64,000 bases of DNA from Xanthoparmelia taractica (Eukaryota > Ascomycota > Lecanoromycetes > Lecanorales > Parmeliaceae), in the NCBI GenBank assembly GCA_033085395.1, contig MU853181.1, positions 1 through 64,000 of the forward strand. The letters run 5' to 3'. The notes under the pieces were generated by a model. It was not told where the DNA came from, searched no databases, and saw only the letters and a list, made by a program, of their open reading frames with translations. Each line of letters begins with the position of its first letter. Positions within the stretch are counted from its first letter, which is position 1. The position numbers and the translations under genes are program-made. Below, piece by piece: positions 1 through 12,682 of this stretch.

Positions 1-967
1 ATTTTATCTATAATATCACGTTTTCTAAGATATGTTTATCGTATACTTTTATTTTCTTTCTATTCTTTCTTCTATTATCTCTTATTCTTCTAATATTTAT
101 TATTCTTCTAATATTTATTATTCTTCTATTATTTATCTAATTATCTATTTATTTAATAAAGCAAGCTATAACTCGTAAAAGAATTACTACGCGAGGTAAT
201 ATTTTGAATTAGATATATTAAATCTATAAATAAAATATTAAGTATAAAGCTAATGCGCGAATAAGTGATAGTATATAAGAGTAAAGAAAAGATTAAAGAA
301 ATTATAATACACGTAGCTAATGCTAGATAATCTTAAGTATAATTAATTACTTCTACGTAGTCTTTAAGTGTTTAATTATCAAGATTAATTAAGAAAAGTA
401 GATTAACGTAAAAACTATCGGGTAATAATACTCGAAAACGTAGATAAAAATCTAAAAGTCTAATCTCGAATCTATCTATTCTATTTTATTAATATATTAT
501 AATTATTACTTTACGTGAAATTCGTCGCTATTAGAGAAAATTCGATTTAATAATCTTTACACTCTTTTTTTCACAAGTAATAAAAGAGATCGCGATAATA
601 TATATAAAGAAAATACGTTTTTTTAAATCGATTATTAAGATTATTTATAAATTAACGAAAACTTTTCTTTATTATATATTCGAAGATATTAATCTTTATA
701 TTATTTATATAAAATATATAATTATAATAACTAAGAATATATAACTATAAAGAATAATCGTAAATTCTTTTTATAATGCGAAGAGAGAAGAGAAGAATTT
801 ACTATCGTAGAGTAAATAGTAGATTACTATTATAATTAGCGTGTTAGCAATTCTTCTAGTAATTAAATAAATTAAATATACTAATAGTAATAGAAATAAC
901 TCGTTAAGCTCTAGATAATTACGAAGATCTTTCGTAATACGATATCAAATGCGATGGCGAGCTTAGC

Positions 968-1100
968 TTAATAACGTGATAATAAAGTAAAGTGATAATA
1001 ATAGCGATAGTAAAGTAAAGTAATAATTAGAATAATAGCTAGAATACTTAATAATGTAATAATAAAGTGAAGTAATAACTAGAATAATAGCTAGAATACG
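968..1100. repeat. Short imperfect tandem repeat in RIP block
   Basis: Imperfect units containing the words AATAATAGCTAGAATAC and AAAGTRAAGTAATAA recur. The clearest pair is 1011-1048 and 1063-1100, offset by 52 bp with few differences. A related partial unit starts near 968. It looks like a degenerate minisatellite inside dead repeat DNA, and no function is suggested. Confidence 0.6.
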
Positions 1101-4100
1101 TTCGTATAATTCTATATAGAGTAACTTATTCTATATATAGTATATTTCTTATATTTCTACATATAATATGAAATACTTCTATATATATTAGAAATTTCTT
1201 AGATTATTTTATAATACTAGCACGTCTTCTAGACTATCTTATATAAATCAAATAATATAATCTTAATATTATATAATATTATGATATGATATTAATATCT
1301 CATATTCTAGATTATTTTAAATCTTTTCGACTCGTAATATAAGTCTTTAAGCTTATTAATAATAATAAAATATAAGAGATAAAGAAGATTATTATTTAAA
1401 TTAAGAAGCGAAAAGATATTTAATATAAGATTAAGTGAATTAATTAAAACGAAGAATATAATTAATAATTATTAGACGAAGAATTTAAGCGTGTTAATAA
1501 GTTAATTTAAGTTTATAATATATAAAAGATTAATAAGCGAAAGTATTAAGTATTAAATAAGAAAGCTATTTAATTAGATTAATAATCGTCGCTAAATAAG
1601 CGAAAACGTCGAAAATAAAAGTAAATATAATAATTATCTTAGTGTGTTAAATAATTATAAATATACTTTTTATACTTATTAATATAATTATTTAATTAAA
1701 TAAAAGATTTATAATTAAAATTTATTATTTAACTATTTATCTAAATAATATTATATTAAAAATATATCGTATTAAATTAGAATATATATTATTATAAATA
1801 TAATTTATTTAAAAAACGCTTAATACGTATTATAAAAGAGTGCGATTAAATTTACTTAGCTCGTTATATATTAAAATAAAAAGAAATAAATAGTCTCTAT
1901 CGTAGCGATAGAGTTCGATTAAAAAAAAAATCTTATTCGAGAAGCTTACTTATTCGATATCACTCTTATTAAAAACGACTTCTCTTAACTTCGTCTTATA
2001 GACGTTTATACTATTTATCTTCTCTTAAAAAAGCTTATTATAATTCTTAAGCTCTTTAACGCGCTTATATATTATCTTAAATTTTTTCTTCGTGATCTAA
2101 AAATTATATTAAAAAATCGTAATAATAATAATTACTTAATTATTAATAATTATAATTAGACTCTATTTCTTATGAAATTAAGTAATCTTATAATTAATAT
2201 ATATCTAATTACGACGTATCGACGCTATAATTTTAAGAATTCAACGAACTCGACAAAGAGCTTTTTTAATCTTCTTATAAGGAAAAGATAAAATCTTTAT
2301 ATAATCTCGAATTCTCTTTTTAACGCTCTTATAATAAAAATAAAACGAGAACTTATCTCTAATATAATCGTCGCTAAAATAAATAAAATATCGACGATAA
2401 AAAAGAATAGATATTATCTTATATTAGTATACGATAGCGAAGCGCCAAGAGACTTACTTATTATTATTATTATATAATCTATCTTAAATATTAGCATATA
2501 TTAATATTAGCGTAGCGATAGAGAAAGTTTAATAATACTTACAATAAGAGAGTTAAAAGAAGTTATAATAATAAGTATTTAATTATTAATATATTAATAT
2601 TAATATATTTAAGAGCGATATTATAGCGTTAGAGTAAAAATTTATAAAGAATATATTAAATATTATAAAGAAGAGAAAAGTTTTAGAAAAGCGAAGATAA
2701 ATTTATTAATATTAAAAGACGCTAATAATTATCACTCACGACGTTATCGTCGATATATTATCGATAAAGTTTTCTAATAATTATAATTAATCGAATCGCT
2801 ATATTATTAATATCGCTATTAATAAAATAATAAAATAACAAGTAATAAATTAATTTTACGCTCTTTTATTATAGAAGTTAAAATAATTCTATAAAGAGAT
2901 ATAAATACGTAATTATTAATTATTTAATAGTAGTTCGCTAAAGATTAAAATAAATAACGTATAATATATATATTCTAGAGTAGTAGCAATATACGATATA
3001 AAAACGATATCGCGTATAGAAAAACTTCTTCTACGCGCCTATGAAAGAGCTAGAAGAACTCTTTAATAAATTATTAATAATATATATTATTAACTATAAA
3101 TATATTAATCTTATATTATAAAAACGATAGCGTATTAGAAGTACTCTTTTTTCTTATTATTTAAAAAGTTAAGGTTTTTTAATAAGTCTTCTACGTATAC
3201 TTAGCGACTACGTTATTATTAATTTATAATAAACGATAAAACTAATCGCGATATATCGAGTCGTTTATTAATACTCGAAGAATATTATTAAGATTATTAT
3301 ATTATAAAGAGAATCTATATTATATATTAGAATTAATATAATAAAATCGAGATAATTATAATTAATAGATATTATATATATTAACGCGCGTCTATAACGC
3401 GTATCTTTTGCTACTAACAATTAAAGTTAATATTATAAAAGCGACGTTATTTACGAATACTTTTTCTTATTTCTATAAGATTTAAAGATTTTTTATATTA
3501 CGTAATAAAGATACTATATTAAATAATATCTAGAGATTAAGACTTAAGAAAAGAGATAACTATTAGATCTAGCGCTATATATATCTTGACGTCGATTACT
3601 TATAAATCTAAGGTTTATTGCGAAGTTATAACGAGATTTATAATCTAAGATCTTAACGAGACCTTAGCGATTATATATCTTCTTCGTATACCTTAAGATT
3701 TTCGTGTTTCTTAGAGATTAGTTCTATTAGAACTTAGTACCTAATAAAGAAATTATCATCGTATCGACTATACGTCTCTTATATTAATTAGCTCTCTTGC
3801 TAAGCGCTAGCGAATCAACTCCTTATAAAATTAAATAGAAGTCTTTTATTAAATAAGAGAAAGAGAAAATATTTATATAAATTTTAAGTAAATCTTAATT
3901 TATAACTTTATAAGAGAATCGTATAAATAAATTAATAGAGACTTAGATATAGTAATCTTAAATATAGATATTTTAAATACTTTTTCGTATAATTACTTAT
4001 AAGAGATCTCGTACGAAGATTTCTTTATATTTAGAAAAACTTTCTTTTAATTTAACTTATTTTTAATTATAATAATAAAGAAAGATATAGTAATAGAGTG

Positions 4101-4630
4101 AATAGAAGTCTATATCTTCTATACGACTTATTTTATAATCTCTAATTAATTATAGAAATAAATTATCTTATTATTCTATAATAAGAATCTCGTTATATTC
4201 GAGTCTTTCTAAGATTAAATCTTTATTTAAGACTTTATCTATATCTATAATATTAAGATTAATAATAAGATCTTCTCTTATAACTAATAATTCATTTAAT
4301 TATCTTATCTTCGTACGATTCTCTTTAAGATTACTATTTAAGACTTTAATATCGTTATAGTCTTATACGAAGTAATAAAATACTTCTATTTATTTAAGAT
4401 CTTTATTTAATCGTATAAAGAAGAAATTAATTTCTTTAGAATTATTATTTAATTTTTTAGAATTATTTACTTGTATAAGATAATAATTAAAGAAATATAA
4501 AGTAAGAAATCGAGATAAGAGAAATTAAAGTAACGGGAATTAGAGTTAAGAAAGAAAGAAGTAATAACGATAAGACTATTTATATCTACAATAAGTAAAT
4601 AAGATAATATATCTAGACGCTAGATTTTAT

Positions 4631-4724
4631 ACGAAAGATCGTTATTTTAAAATATTCTTTTAATAATAATCTCTATCTAGCTCTTCGTACGAAAGATAAT
4701 TACTTTAAAATATTATTTTAATAA
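4631..4724. repeat. Direct repeat pair, 58-bp offset
   Basis: Two copies of a roughly 36-bp AT-rich word beginning ACGAAAGAT lie at 4631-4666 and 4689-4724. They differ at a handful of positions. This is probably a local duplication within the mutated repeat block. Confidence 0.6.
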
Positions 4725-5093
4725 AAGTCTTTTTCTTTTCTCTTTATTTTCTTTTATAATTAATATATATAAAATATTGTTTAATATATATAGAGATTTT
4801 TACATAAATAGATTAAGAATTATTAACTTATTAGTATATCTATTCTATTTTATTTTATACTATATTACTTCGTATAAAAAATTTAACTTAACTTTATCTT
4901 ATATAAAAATAAAGATTATTAATCTTAAATATTTCGTAGAGATATAAATTTATTATTTAAGTATAAGACGATATATCTAATATATATAAAAACGTAAAAC
5001 TCGTAAATAAAAAAAAATCTATCTTTATACTTATTTAAGTCTAGACGATTATAGAATTATTAATCGTATAGACGTCTAGAAGCTTTCTCTCTA

Positions 5094-5526
5094 TTAGACT
5101 ATACGAAGTCGTAGAGTACCTATGAAATACGTCGTATAGACTTTATATAAGCAAATAGAATACGTCTTTGTACGGGTCGGAAAGGTGTGGTATATTTAAT
5201 GGTATGAAACTAGTTTTTCGAATATTATATTAAAAGGTATAGAATATCCTATACTCCTATAGGATTTTTAATAAATATATTACGTGATATTTTTTTATAT
5301 TCTAAAAATACGTAAAAAGCTTAAGCGAACGCTTATATAATTATAAAATTCTATAAATAGATTAAAAAGATATAATTTTTTAAAAAAAGTTGAAAAAAAG
5401 TTGAAAACGACTATTTTTAACAGATACCACATCTTTCCGACTCGTACGTCTTTGTATAAAGCGCGACACTCGAACTTATAAGTTATATTTTTAATTCTAT
5501 AATATAATTAAAAAGCGCTCTTATAA
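5094..5526. repeat. Dispersed repeat, copy A (interrupted)
   Basis: 5094-5170 aligns base for base, without gaps, to 5908-5984, and 5455 onward continues the alignment to 5985-6056. Differences are nearly all C to T or G to A in this copy relative to the other, as expected if both come from one ancestor and this one was mutated more heavily by RIP. The intervening 5171-5454 is absent from the other copy: it is an inserted element plus one copy of its target-site duplication. Confidence 0.8.
5171..5446. mobile_element. MITE-like terminal-inverted-repeat element (276 bp)
   Basis: The ends form 23-bp terminal inverted repeats (5171-5193 and 5424-5446) with two mismatches, both transition differences of the RIP type. 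The outermost bases read TACGGGTCGG on the left. The element is flanked by the direct repeat CGTCTTTG at 5163-5170 and 5447-5454. Because the ends begin with TA, the duplication could be read as 8 to 12 bp. Eight bp would fit the hAT superfamily and 9-11 bp a Mutator-like element. The paralogous uninterrupted copy at 5908-6056 has a single CGCCTTCG at the same place, which supports insertion. The interior has no coding capacity, so it is a non-autonomous element whose mobilising transposase is not in this window. Confidence 0.8.
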
Positions 5527-5820
5527 TAGTATTGCGCTTCGATTCGAGTTTAGTTCGAATACTTTAGAATACTCTCAACTATACTCGAATTAAGAACTTT
5601 ATAAAATTATTAATTATTTTTAAAGCGAAGTATCGATTCGTAACGTAAAAAACGAGATTATAAATTTAATCTTAATTTTAATTAAAACTTTTAAATAAAA
5701 TAAATTAATCTCGAATTAAAAAAATTTAATATAATTTAATAAGAATAACTTAAGAATTTAATTCTTAGAGCTCTAATAGCTCTATCTTTAGAGATCGTTT
5801 CGATATTATTAAGATTAGAA

Positions 5821-5907
5821 TTCTAGGATCATCGCTTTGCGAGGGGGGATCTAAGGTTACTAACGCTTAAGGCGCCGGGGGCGTCGCCCTAGAAGAGGGG
5901 ATAATTG
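5821..5907. other. GC-rich island inside the RIP block
   Basis: About 80 bp of GC-rich sequence stands in otherwise very AT-rich DNA, including GGCGCCGGGGGCGTCGCC at roughly 5871-5888. Inverted words TTCTAGG (5821-5827) and CCTAGAA (5888-5894) bracket it. It adjoins the less mutated repeat copy at 5908. It may be a recent or RIP-escaped insertion; I cannot identify the element. Confidence 0.5.
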
Positions 5908-6056
5908 TTAGACTATACGAAGTTATAGGATATCTATAGGGTACGCCGTATGGGCTTCATATAAGCAAATAGGGTGCGCCTTCGTATAAAGCGCGGCACC
6001 CGAACCCATAAGTTATATTTTTAACTCTATAATACAATTGAAAAGCGTTCTCACAC
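5908..6056. repeat. Dispersed repeat, copy B (uninterrupted, less mutated)
   Basis: This is the partner of the interrupted copy at 5094-5526. It keeps more C and G, for example CGAACCCATAAG here against CGAACTTATAAG in the other copy, so it is closer to the ancestral sequence. It holds the empty insertion site CGCCTTCG at 5977-5984. Confidence 0.8.
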
Positions 6057-6838
6057 TCTCTTCTTATTTTAATCTCGATAATCTTTATTTAACGCTTATA
6101 CGATTATTCTTTCGCGAAGATCGAGATCTTAAACGTTCGTATAATAGAACGCTACGATCTTTATCTTCGTTATCTTCGTTATTATTCTCTCGTATAAAAA
6201 AGTATCGAGTATCGTAATCTCGTTATTTGTAGTTAATGTATATTCTTTTAAAGTTATTATACTTAAGAACACGATACTTTAAGAAAGAGCGAAGATTAAA
6301 TTAAACGCTACGATATTAAATGTAAATAGATTAAGTTACTTATCTTCGACTCTAAATTAAAATCATATTAATATAGCTTAGACGATACGATTCTATTTAA
6401 GTCGACGTAATCGTATTATATATAAATATAACGTCTCTACTCGAAAGAATAAGAATCGCACGCTATATCGACGCGTGAACGAATCTTAATATTTATTATT
6501 ACTCTATAAAAAGCACGAGATTTTAATTAATTAAAGCGACGACTAGAATTATTAGAGCGACGTTATAGATAACGAGAGTTCTATCGTACGAAGTTAATTA
6601 AATATTATATATAAATAGCTTTATATAAAGTAGAAAGAGATATTATAGAGATTATAGAAATAGAGATAATAAGAGAGATAAGAAAAAAATAATATAATAG
6701 AGAGATAGTAGCTTCGTATAAAGTAAAGAAGTTATAAACTTATAGTAATAGATGTAGAGAGAAAGATTAAGTGAAGATAGTAAGATAAGAAGATAATAGT
6801 TTCGTACGTATATTAATAATAATATTATTATTATTATC

Positions 6839-7085
6839 GTATAAAGTTTAGATTAATATAGTGCTTAGATAGCTAAGTGTATTTATAGTAGATAAATTTC
6901 TATAATAGAGAAAGAAATATATCTACTTGTTATTATAATAATAATAATAATAATAATATTACGTACGAAGTTTAGATTAGTATAGTACTTAAATAATTAA
7001 ATGTATCTATAGTAGAGAAATATTTATAATAGAGAAAGAAATATACTTACTTATTATTATTGTAATAGTAATAATAATGCTACTT
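6839..7085. repeat. Tandem duplication, 124-bp period, with TAA microsatellites
   Basis: 6839-6962 and 6963-7085 are two copies of a unit starting GTAYRAAGTTTAGATTA, offset by 124 bp. Each ends in an ATT/TAA triplet run (for example 6936-6957). Copies differ mainly by transitions. Confidence 0.7.
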
Positions 7086-7420
7086 ACGAAGTTAGTTAGT
7101 TATTACGCGTAAGTAGCTTCGTATAAAGCTATATAAGAAGTATTAATATTAATTATAGAAAGAATACGTATATAATAATAATACTAATAATGTTAAAGAA
7201 AGAAAGAGTTTGAAACTAAAAGGTATTTTATATCTATAAATATTAATATAATATTAACTATTCTAGATTAAGTATATAATATTATAATTTCTACGCGATA
7301 GCGACGTTGGTTTTAGATATTCTATATATAGTTCGTACGTGTGATTTATACGAGGATCAAATATTATAACTACTAGAACGCGTAACATGAGACTATACAA
7401 AAAAAAAAGGTTGGAAAAAT

Positions 7421-7715
7421 AATTATGTCGGAGTGTCAGCCCTCGTCCGCCGTACACCACACTAAGCTGGGGGCAGATTTCTGTCTTCTTAAGCTGCCAA
7501 GACTTGGCCACAGATCCTCGCTTCTCGAAAAGCTGTGGGGGTCCGGATTGGACACCTCTAAGAAATCCGCAACGCGAATCGCGCCTACCTTATCTTTGAA
7601 TTAGGAACAGTAGCCTCTTACTAGTTTACAAACTGAGGCAACAGCGAAGGTCTTCTGCATGTTGTGACTGCCTTTCTTGGAGAGCTTTCTCCTTCCCCCA
7701 TAACCTTCGCCCAGG
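7421..7715 (+). promoter_or_regulatory. Upstream region of coatomer alpha gene
   Basis: About 295 bp of normal-composition DNA separates the RIP block from the coatomer alpha start. The last part before the ATG is pyrimidine-rich, as is common near fungal transcription starts. No TATA box stands out. The boundary is sharp, so this short stretch must hold the core promoter unless regulation extends into the heterochromatic block. Confidence 0.4.
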
Positions 7716-10700
7716 ATGCAGTCCTCACCAAACATGCTCACAAAGGTAGCACACCATGACGCAGTGCTTCTTTAAGGAGACCAAAGTCCAGGCTAACATC
7801 AACTTCTGCAACAAGTTTGAATCCAAATCCTCAAGAGCAAAAGGCATTGCTTTCCATCCCAAGAGGTCTGCACATCGCCCAATCCACCCTCGGAGTCCTT
7901 CACCTAGCTGACACATCTCAGACCATGGATTCTTGTATCCCTACATTCATCTACTATTCAGTTATGGGACTATCGCATGGGCACCCTGATAGATCGGTTC
8001 GAGGAGCATGATGGACCCGTCAGAGGCATAGACTTCCACAAGACACAACCGCTATTCGTATCTGGGGGGGATGATTACAAGATCAAGGTCTGGTCGTATC
8101 AGAGCCGAAGATGTCTCTTCACTCTCAATGGCCATTTGGATTACGTTCGGACCGTATTCTTCCACCATGAGCTACCCTGGATATTGTCAAGCTCGGACGA
8201 CCAAACGATCCGAATATGGAATTGGCAGAACCGGTCTCTGAGTAGGTTGAAAGCCTTCTGTCGTGAGGCTTAAGCTGAATACAGTTTGCTAGTCTGTACG
8301 ATGACAGGACACAACCACTATACAATGTGCGCCCAATTCCATCCCAAGGACGACTTGATCGTGTCTGCTTCATTGGATCAATCCGTGCGGGTTTGGGATA
8401 TTTCAGGTTTACGCAAAAAGCATTCAGCTCCCACATCTATGACTTTCGAAGACCAGATAGCTCGCGCCAATTCTAACCAAGCGGATATGTTTGGTAATAC
8501 AGATGCTGTAGTTAAATTTGTTCTAGAAGGCCATGATAGGGGTGTAAATTGGGTCGCATTCCACCCAACCTTGCCATTGATCGTCTCATCTGGCGATGAC
8601 CGACTCGTCAAGCTATGGAGAATGAGCGGTGAGTCCGCTTACAACCCGGGTCCTAATACAATACTAAGTACGTACAGAAACCAAGGCTTGGGAAGTCGAC
8701 ACCTGTCGTGGTCATTTTCAGAACTCCTCAGCTTGTCTGTTTCATCCCCACCAGGACCTTATTCTCTCGGTTGGCGAAGACAAAACAATTCGGGTATGGG
8801 ATTTGAATAAGCGAACATCAGTCCAGTCCTTCAAACGCGAAAATGATAGATTCTGGGTTATCGCGGCTCATCCCGAGATAAATCTCTTTGCTGCTGGCCA
8901 TGACAACGGGGTCATGGTATTCAAGCTGGAGAGAGAGAGGCCTGCCTCTGCAATTTATCAAAATCAGCTATTCTACATCACAAAGGAGAAGTTTATTCGC
9001 TCGTACGATTTCTCGAAGAACGCCGAGTCTCCTGCCATTCTGTCTCTGCGCAAATTTGGCAGTCCATGGGTGCCACCTAGGACTCTTTCTTACAACCCAG
9101 CCGAGCGCGCCGTCCTTGTCACCTCCCCTATTGATAATGGTACTTACGAGCTGATCCATCTTCCTCGTGACGCTTCTAGAGCGATCGAGCCTACAGAATT
9201 CAAGAAAGGTCAAGGGAATTCTGCTATATTCGTTGCTCGCAACCGCTTCGCCGTCTTTACCCAATCCAATCAACAAGTGGACATCAAAGACCTCACAAAC
9301 TCAACGACGAAGACCATCAAGCCACCTCCAGGGACTACTGATGTATTCTTTGGGGGAACTGGATGCATTCTGCTGGTCACTGCTTCATCTGTGGTCCTTT
9401 ATGATATTCAACAAAAGAAGCAGCTCGCAGAACTAGCAGTCGCCGGCGTTAAGTACGTTGTCTGGTCCAGCGATGGGCTTTATGCAGCTTTACTTAGCAA
9501 GCACAATGTCACAATCGTTACGAAATCTTTGGAGCAAGTCAGTACGCTTCACGAGACGATCCGTATCAAGTCCGCAGCATGGGACGACGCGGGCGTGCTC
9601 TTGTATTCGACCCTGAATCATATCAAATACACTCTGCTCAACGGGTATGCAAATTGCATCTCCTGCTCGCGTCGCGCTAACATTTTGCAGAGACAACGGC
9701 ATCGTCAGGACGCTGGACCAGACAGTATATCTTGTCCGCGTCAAGGCCCGAAGCGTATACTGTTTGGATCGCGCCTCAAAACCAAGAGTGCTCGACGTTG
9801 ACCCAACGGAGTATCGGTTCAAGCTCGCTCTTGTCAAGAGAAACTACGAGGAGATGCTGCAGATTATCAAGACATCGAGTCTGGTCGGCCAAAGTATCAT
9901 TTCGTACCTGCAAAAGAAGGGTTACCCAGAAATTGCTCTTCAATTCGTGCAAGACCCTCAGACAAGATTTGAGCTTGCTATCGAGTGCGGCAATCTGGAT
10001 GTCGCTGTAGAAATGGCCAAGCAGCTTGACCGACCAAAGCTTTGGACTCGATTGGGTACTGAAGCCCTTGCGCACGGAAATCACACAATTGTGGAAATGG
10101 CTTATCAGAAACTTCGGCAATTTGACAAGCTGTCTTTCCTCTATCTTACAACGGGCGATGGGGAGAAGCTTGCGCGAATGGCTAAAATTGCGGAGCACCG
10201 AGGTGACTTCCAATCGCGCTTTCAAAACGCTCTGTACATGGGAGACGTCGAAGCTCGGGTGCAAATGCTTCAGGAACTTGACCTATGTAAGTCTTTGACA
10301 CCGTGCTCTCCTCCATAAAGTTCGACGCTAATCAGCGCAGACCCTCTGGCATATGCGACAGCCAAAGCCGCTGGACTTGAGGACGAGTGCCAAACAATGC
10401 TTGAGGCTAGTGGGCTAACGGAAGATCAAATCTCTCTGCCCACGATGGGCAAGCCGTTACAAACACCGAAGCCTATTGTTCACACACACAAGGCTAATTG
10501 GCCAGTGAAGGTAGCTTCCCATTCCTTCTTCGAGAAAGCTCTTCTTGGCGAAGTCGGAGCTGTGGATGACGATGCACCTCAAACATCGAATGGGTTTGAC
10601 CACGTTGAAAGCGTCCCCGAGGACGAGGCTGTCACTAGAGATGGGCAGCTGGGCGATGAAGACGAAGATGCAGCAGGCTGGGATATGGGGGACGACATCA

Positions 10701-11744
10701 ATGTTGAGGTCGAGTCTGACTTTGTCAATGTCGACAGTGCAGACGCTGGTGCTGGCAGTAGTGAAGCTGATCTATGGGCCCGCAACTCACCAATCGCTGC
10801 TGACCATGCAGCTGCTGGGTCTTTTGAGACCGCTATGCAGCTACTCAATCGGCAAGTAGGCGCCGTCAACTTTGCACCTCTCAAACCCCGCTTTTTCGAA
10901 ATCTACCAAGCTTCCAAGACATACCTACCAGCGACTGCTGGACTGCCTCCTCTGGTCAACTACGTGCGCCGGAACGTAGAAGAAAATGACCCCCGAAAGC
11001 TGCTTCCTATTATACCAAGGGACCTCGAATCAATTGCTACCGCGGACCTGCAAGAAGGCTACAGTGCGATGAGATCGAACAAACTCGACGATGGGCTGAA
11101 GACCTTTAAACGAATCCTACACTCCCTACTGGTCAACGCTGTAAGCTCTCAGCAGGACGTTGGTGAGGCGAAGAAGATTATTACGACGGCCGCCGAGTAC
11201 GCTGTAGCGATGGCGTTGGAACTGGAGCGGAGGACCCAGCCTACCGAGGGGGAAGATAATATTAAGCGGAGTCTTGAGCTCTCAGCGTATTTCACGATAC
11301 CTAAGCTTGAAGTGGCCCATCGCCAGCTGGCGCTCATGGCTGCCATGAAATTGGCTTTCACCAACAAGAATTATTCATCAGCCCTCAGCTTTGCTAACCG
11401 TATGCTTGCAAATGGGGGTTCGGCCAAGCTACTAGATCAGGTAAGTGACACTTTGCACTTCAAGTCTAATGATGACTGGCTATACTAATCCTCTATAGGC
11501 AAAGAAGATCAAGTCCCAATGCGAACGGAGTCCGCAGGACAAGATCGATATTGAATTTGATCAGTTCGCTGAATTCGACGTCTGCGCTTCTTCTCACACG
11601 CCAATATATGGCGGCTCGCCAAATGTCGCCTGTCCTTTCGACGGTGCGAAATACCATTCAGAATTCAAGGGACAGGTCTGCAAGGTTTGCGAGGTTTGCG
11701 AAATTGGTGCTCCAGCGAGCGGGATCAGGTTATTTGCGGCTTAA
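7716..11744 (+). CDS. COPA: Coatomer subunit alpha (alpha-COP)
   Basis: This is the alpha subunit of the COPI coat, which drives retrograde Golgi-to-ER and intra-Golgi vesicle transport. I model eight exons: 7716-7745, 7816-7865, 7922-8241, 8293-8628, 8678-9644, 9691-10286, 10341-11440 and 11499-11744. They give 1214 residues, the usual family length. The first 320 or so residues are WD40 repeats (for example RGIDFHKTQPLFVSGGDDY and the WD-type ending IKVWSY), forming the N-terminal propeller that reads KKxx cargo signals. A second propeller and the alpha-solenoid follow (TRFELAIECGNLDVAVEMAK is diagnostic). The C-terminal domain that binds epsilon-COP ends with Cys-rich CxxC-type sequence (VCKVCEVCEIG). 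All introns are GT-AG and 46-70 nt, and phases match at every junction. The start at 7716 gives the conserved opening ahead of the first WD repeat. It is essential in yeast (RET1/COP1). Confidence 0.96.
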
Positions 11745-12682
11745 TGGACCAAAATGTGCATGTTCTCGCCCCATGACTCCCGTTGCATACTCTGCCGTAG
11801 AAATTACCGACACTACTTGGCTAATCTGTGGAAGTACGTTGTATCCCATGATGAGTCGCCTGATGTCATTACCTACCCCCTGTGAGAAGGTAAAGAATAG
11901 ATTAGAGATATCAAAACCATTGTCATCTTTCATTGCGGTTCATCGCCCTTCCTCAGCCAGGTAACCCCTGAGAATAAATTCAGAATGGACAGTATTAGTG
12001 TAGTTCCTAGGTACTAATAATATGTGTAAAGTAGATCCTCCGCCGTGGATCCAACAGATCACAAAAGAACCCCCAAGCTCAGAAATGATTTATTCGCTAA
12101 TCTCGGCCTTAAGAGCAAGCGGAAACCTATTCAATCAAGGTCCGCAGGCTCGTCGCAGCGGTTGAAGCCTGTGGTCAAGAGCATCTTACTCGTCTTATTC
12201 TCCCACTTGTCCGGATCCCGCGAATATCATTAGCATTTTAGCTTCTTTCGCCAGGAAAGGATGTGTCCGCAGTGTAATGACAGATGTGTTGGGTGCCAGC
12301 TACTTCAAGGGGCGAGGATAAACAGGAATAGGGTAGCAAGATGTAGATGAAATGCTGATGCTTCGGCGATTAACTTCTCATCCGTCAGATGATAATAGCT
12401 GTACTACGTACGTATACTCCAAGCTGCGCCACACTCTAGCCGCGAGTATTCAGCCCTACGAATTCCAGCTTGCTGACCAAAACTTGAAACCTGCATCTGA
12501 AGGAGGCTGTTTACTTCACTTCAGAAGGACAGCTTGCACAGTATATTTGAGGCTTCTGTGGATTGTGTAACCGTCGAACCTGATCACCCACCTCGTCACT
12601 TCTGCTCAAGCCTTAGACAGCCCGTTGCACCAAACACGACGCCTCGCACGTGCCTTCCCTCCTCAGCTCTTTAGACCGAGCC
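11745..12682. other. Intergenic, no gene seen
   Basis: This is the 3' region of coatomer alpha and the upstream region of the small membrane protein gene. Short open frames exist, but they have no homology I recognise and no splice-supported extension. Confidence 0.4.

Larger units (their letters stand above)
1..7420. repeat. AT-rich RIP-mutated repeat block
   Basis: This is extremely AT-rich sequence with no credible open reading frame. C occurs almost only before T or G: CpA and CpC (and TpG on the same strand) are very rare, while CpG and TpA are common. That is the signature of repeat-induced point mutation, which in Pezizomycotina converts CpA to TpA in duplicated DNA. The block is probably a mosaic of dead transposons and constitutive heterochromatin. 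I could not recognise a specific reverse transcriptase or transposase because the coding sense is destroyed. Composition changes abruptly near 7420, just before the coatomer alpha gene. Whether this is an interspersed or subtelomeric block cannot be told here; no telomeric repeat is seen. Confidence 0.9.

Noticed and set aside
1..7420. CRISPR-like regular repeats or a coding retrotransposon
   Set aside because: Repeats are irregular and mutated, without spacers; no reverse transcriptase or integrase signature survives in any frame.
7263..7511. Minus-strand 82-codon frame across the RIP boundary
   Set aside because: Half lies in RIP-mutated DNA, and it has no motif or splice support.
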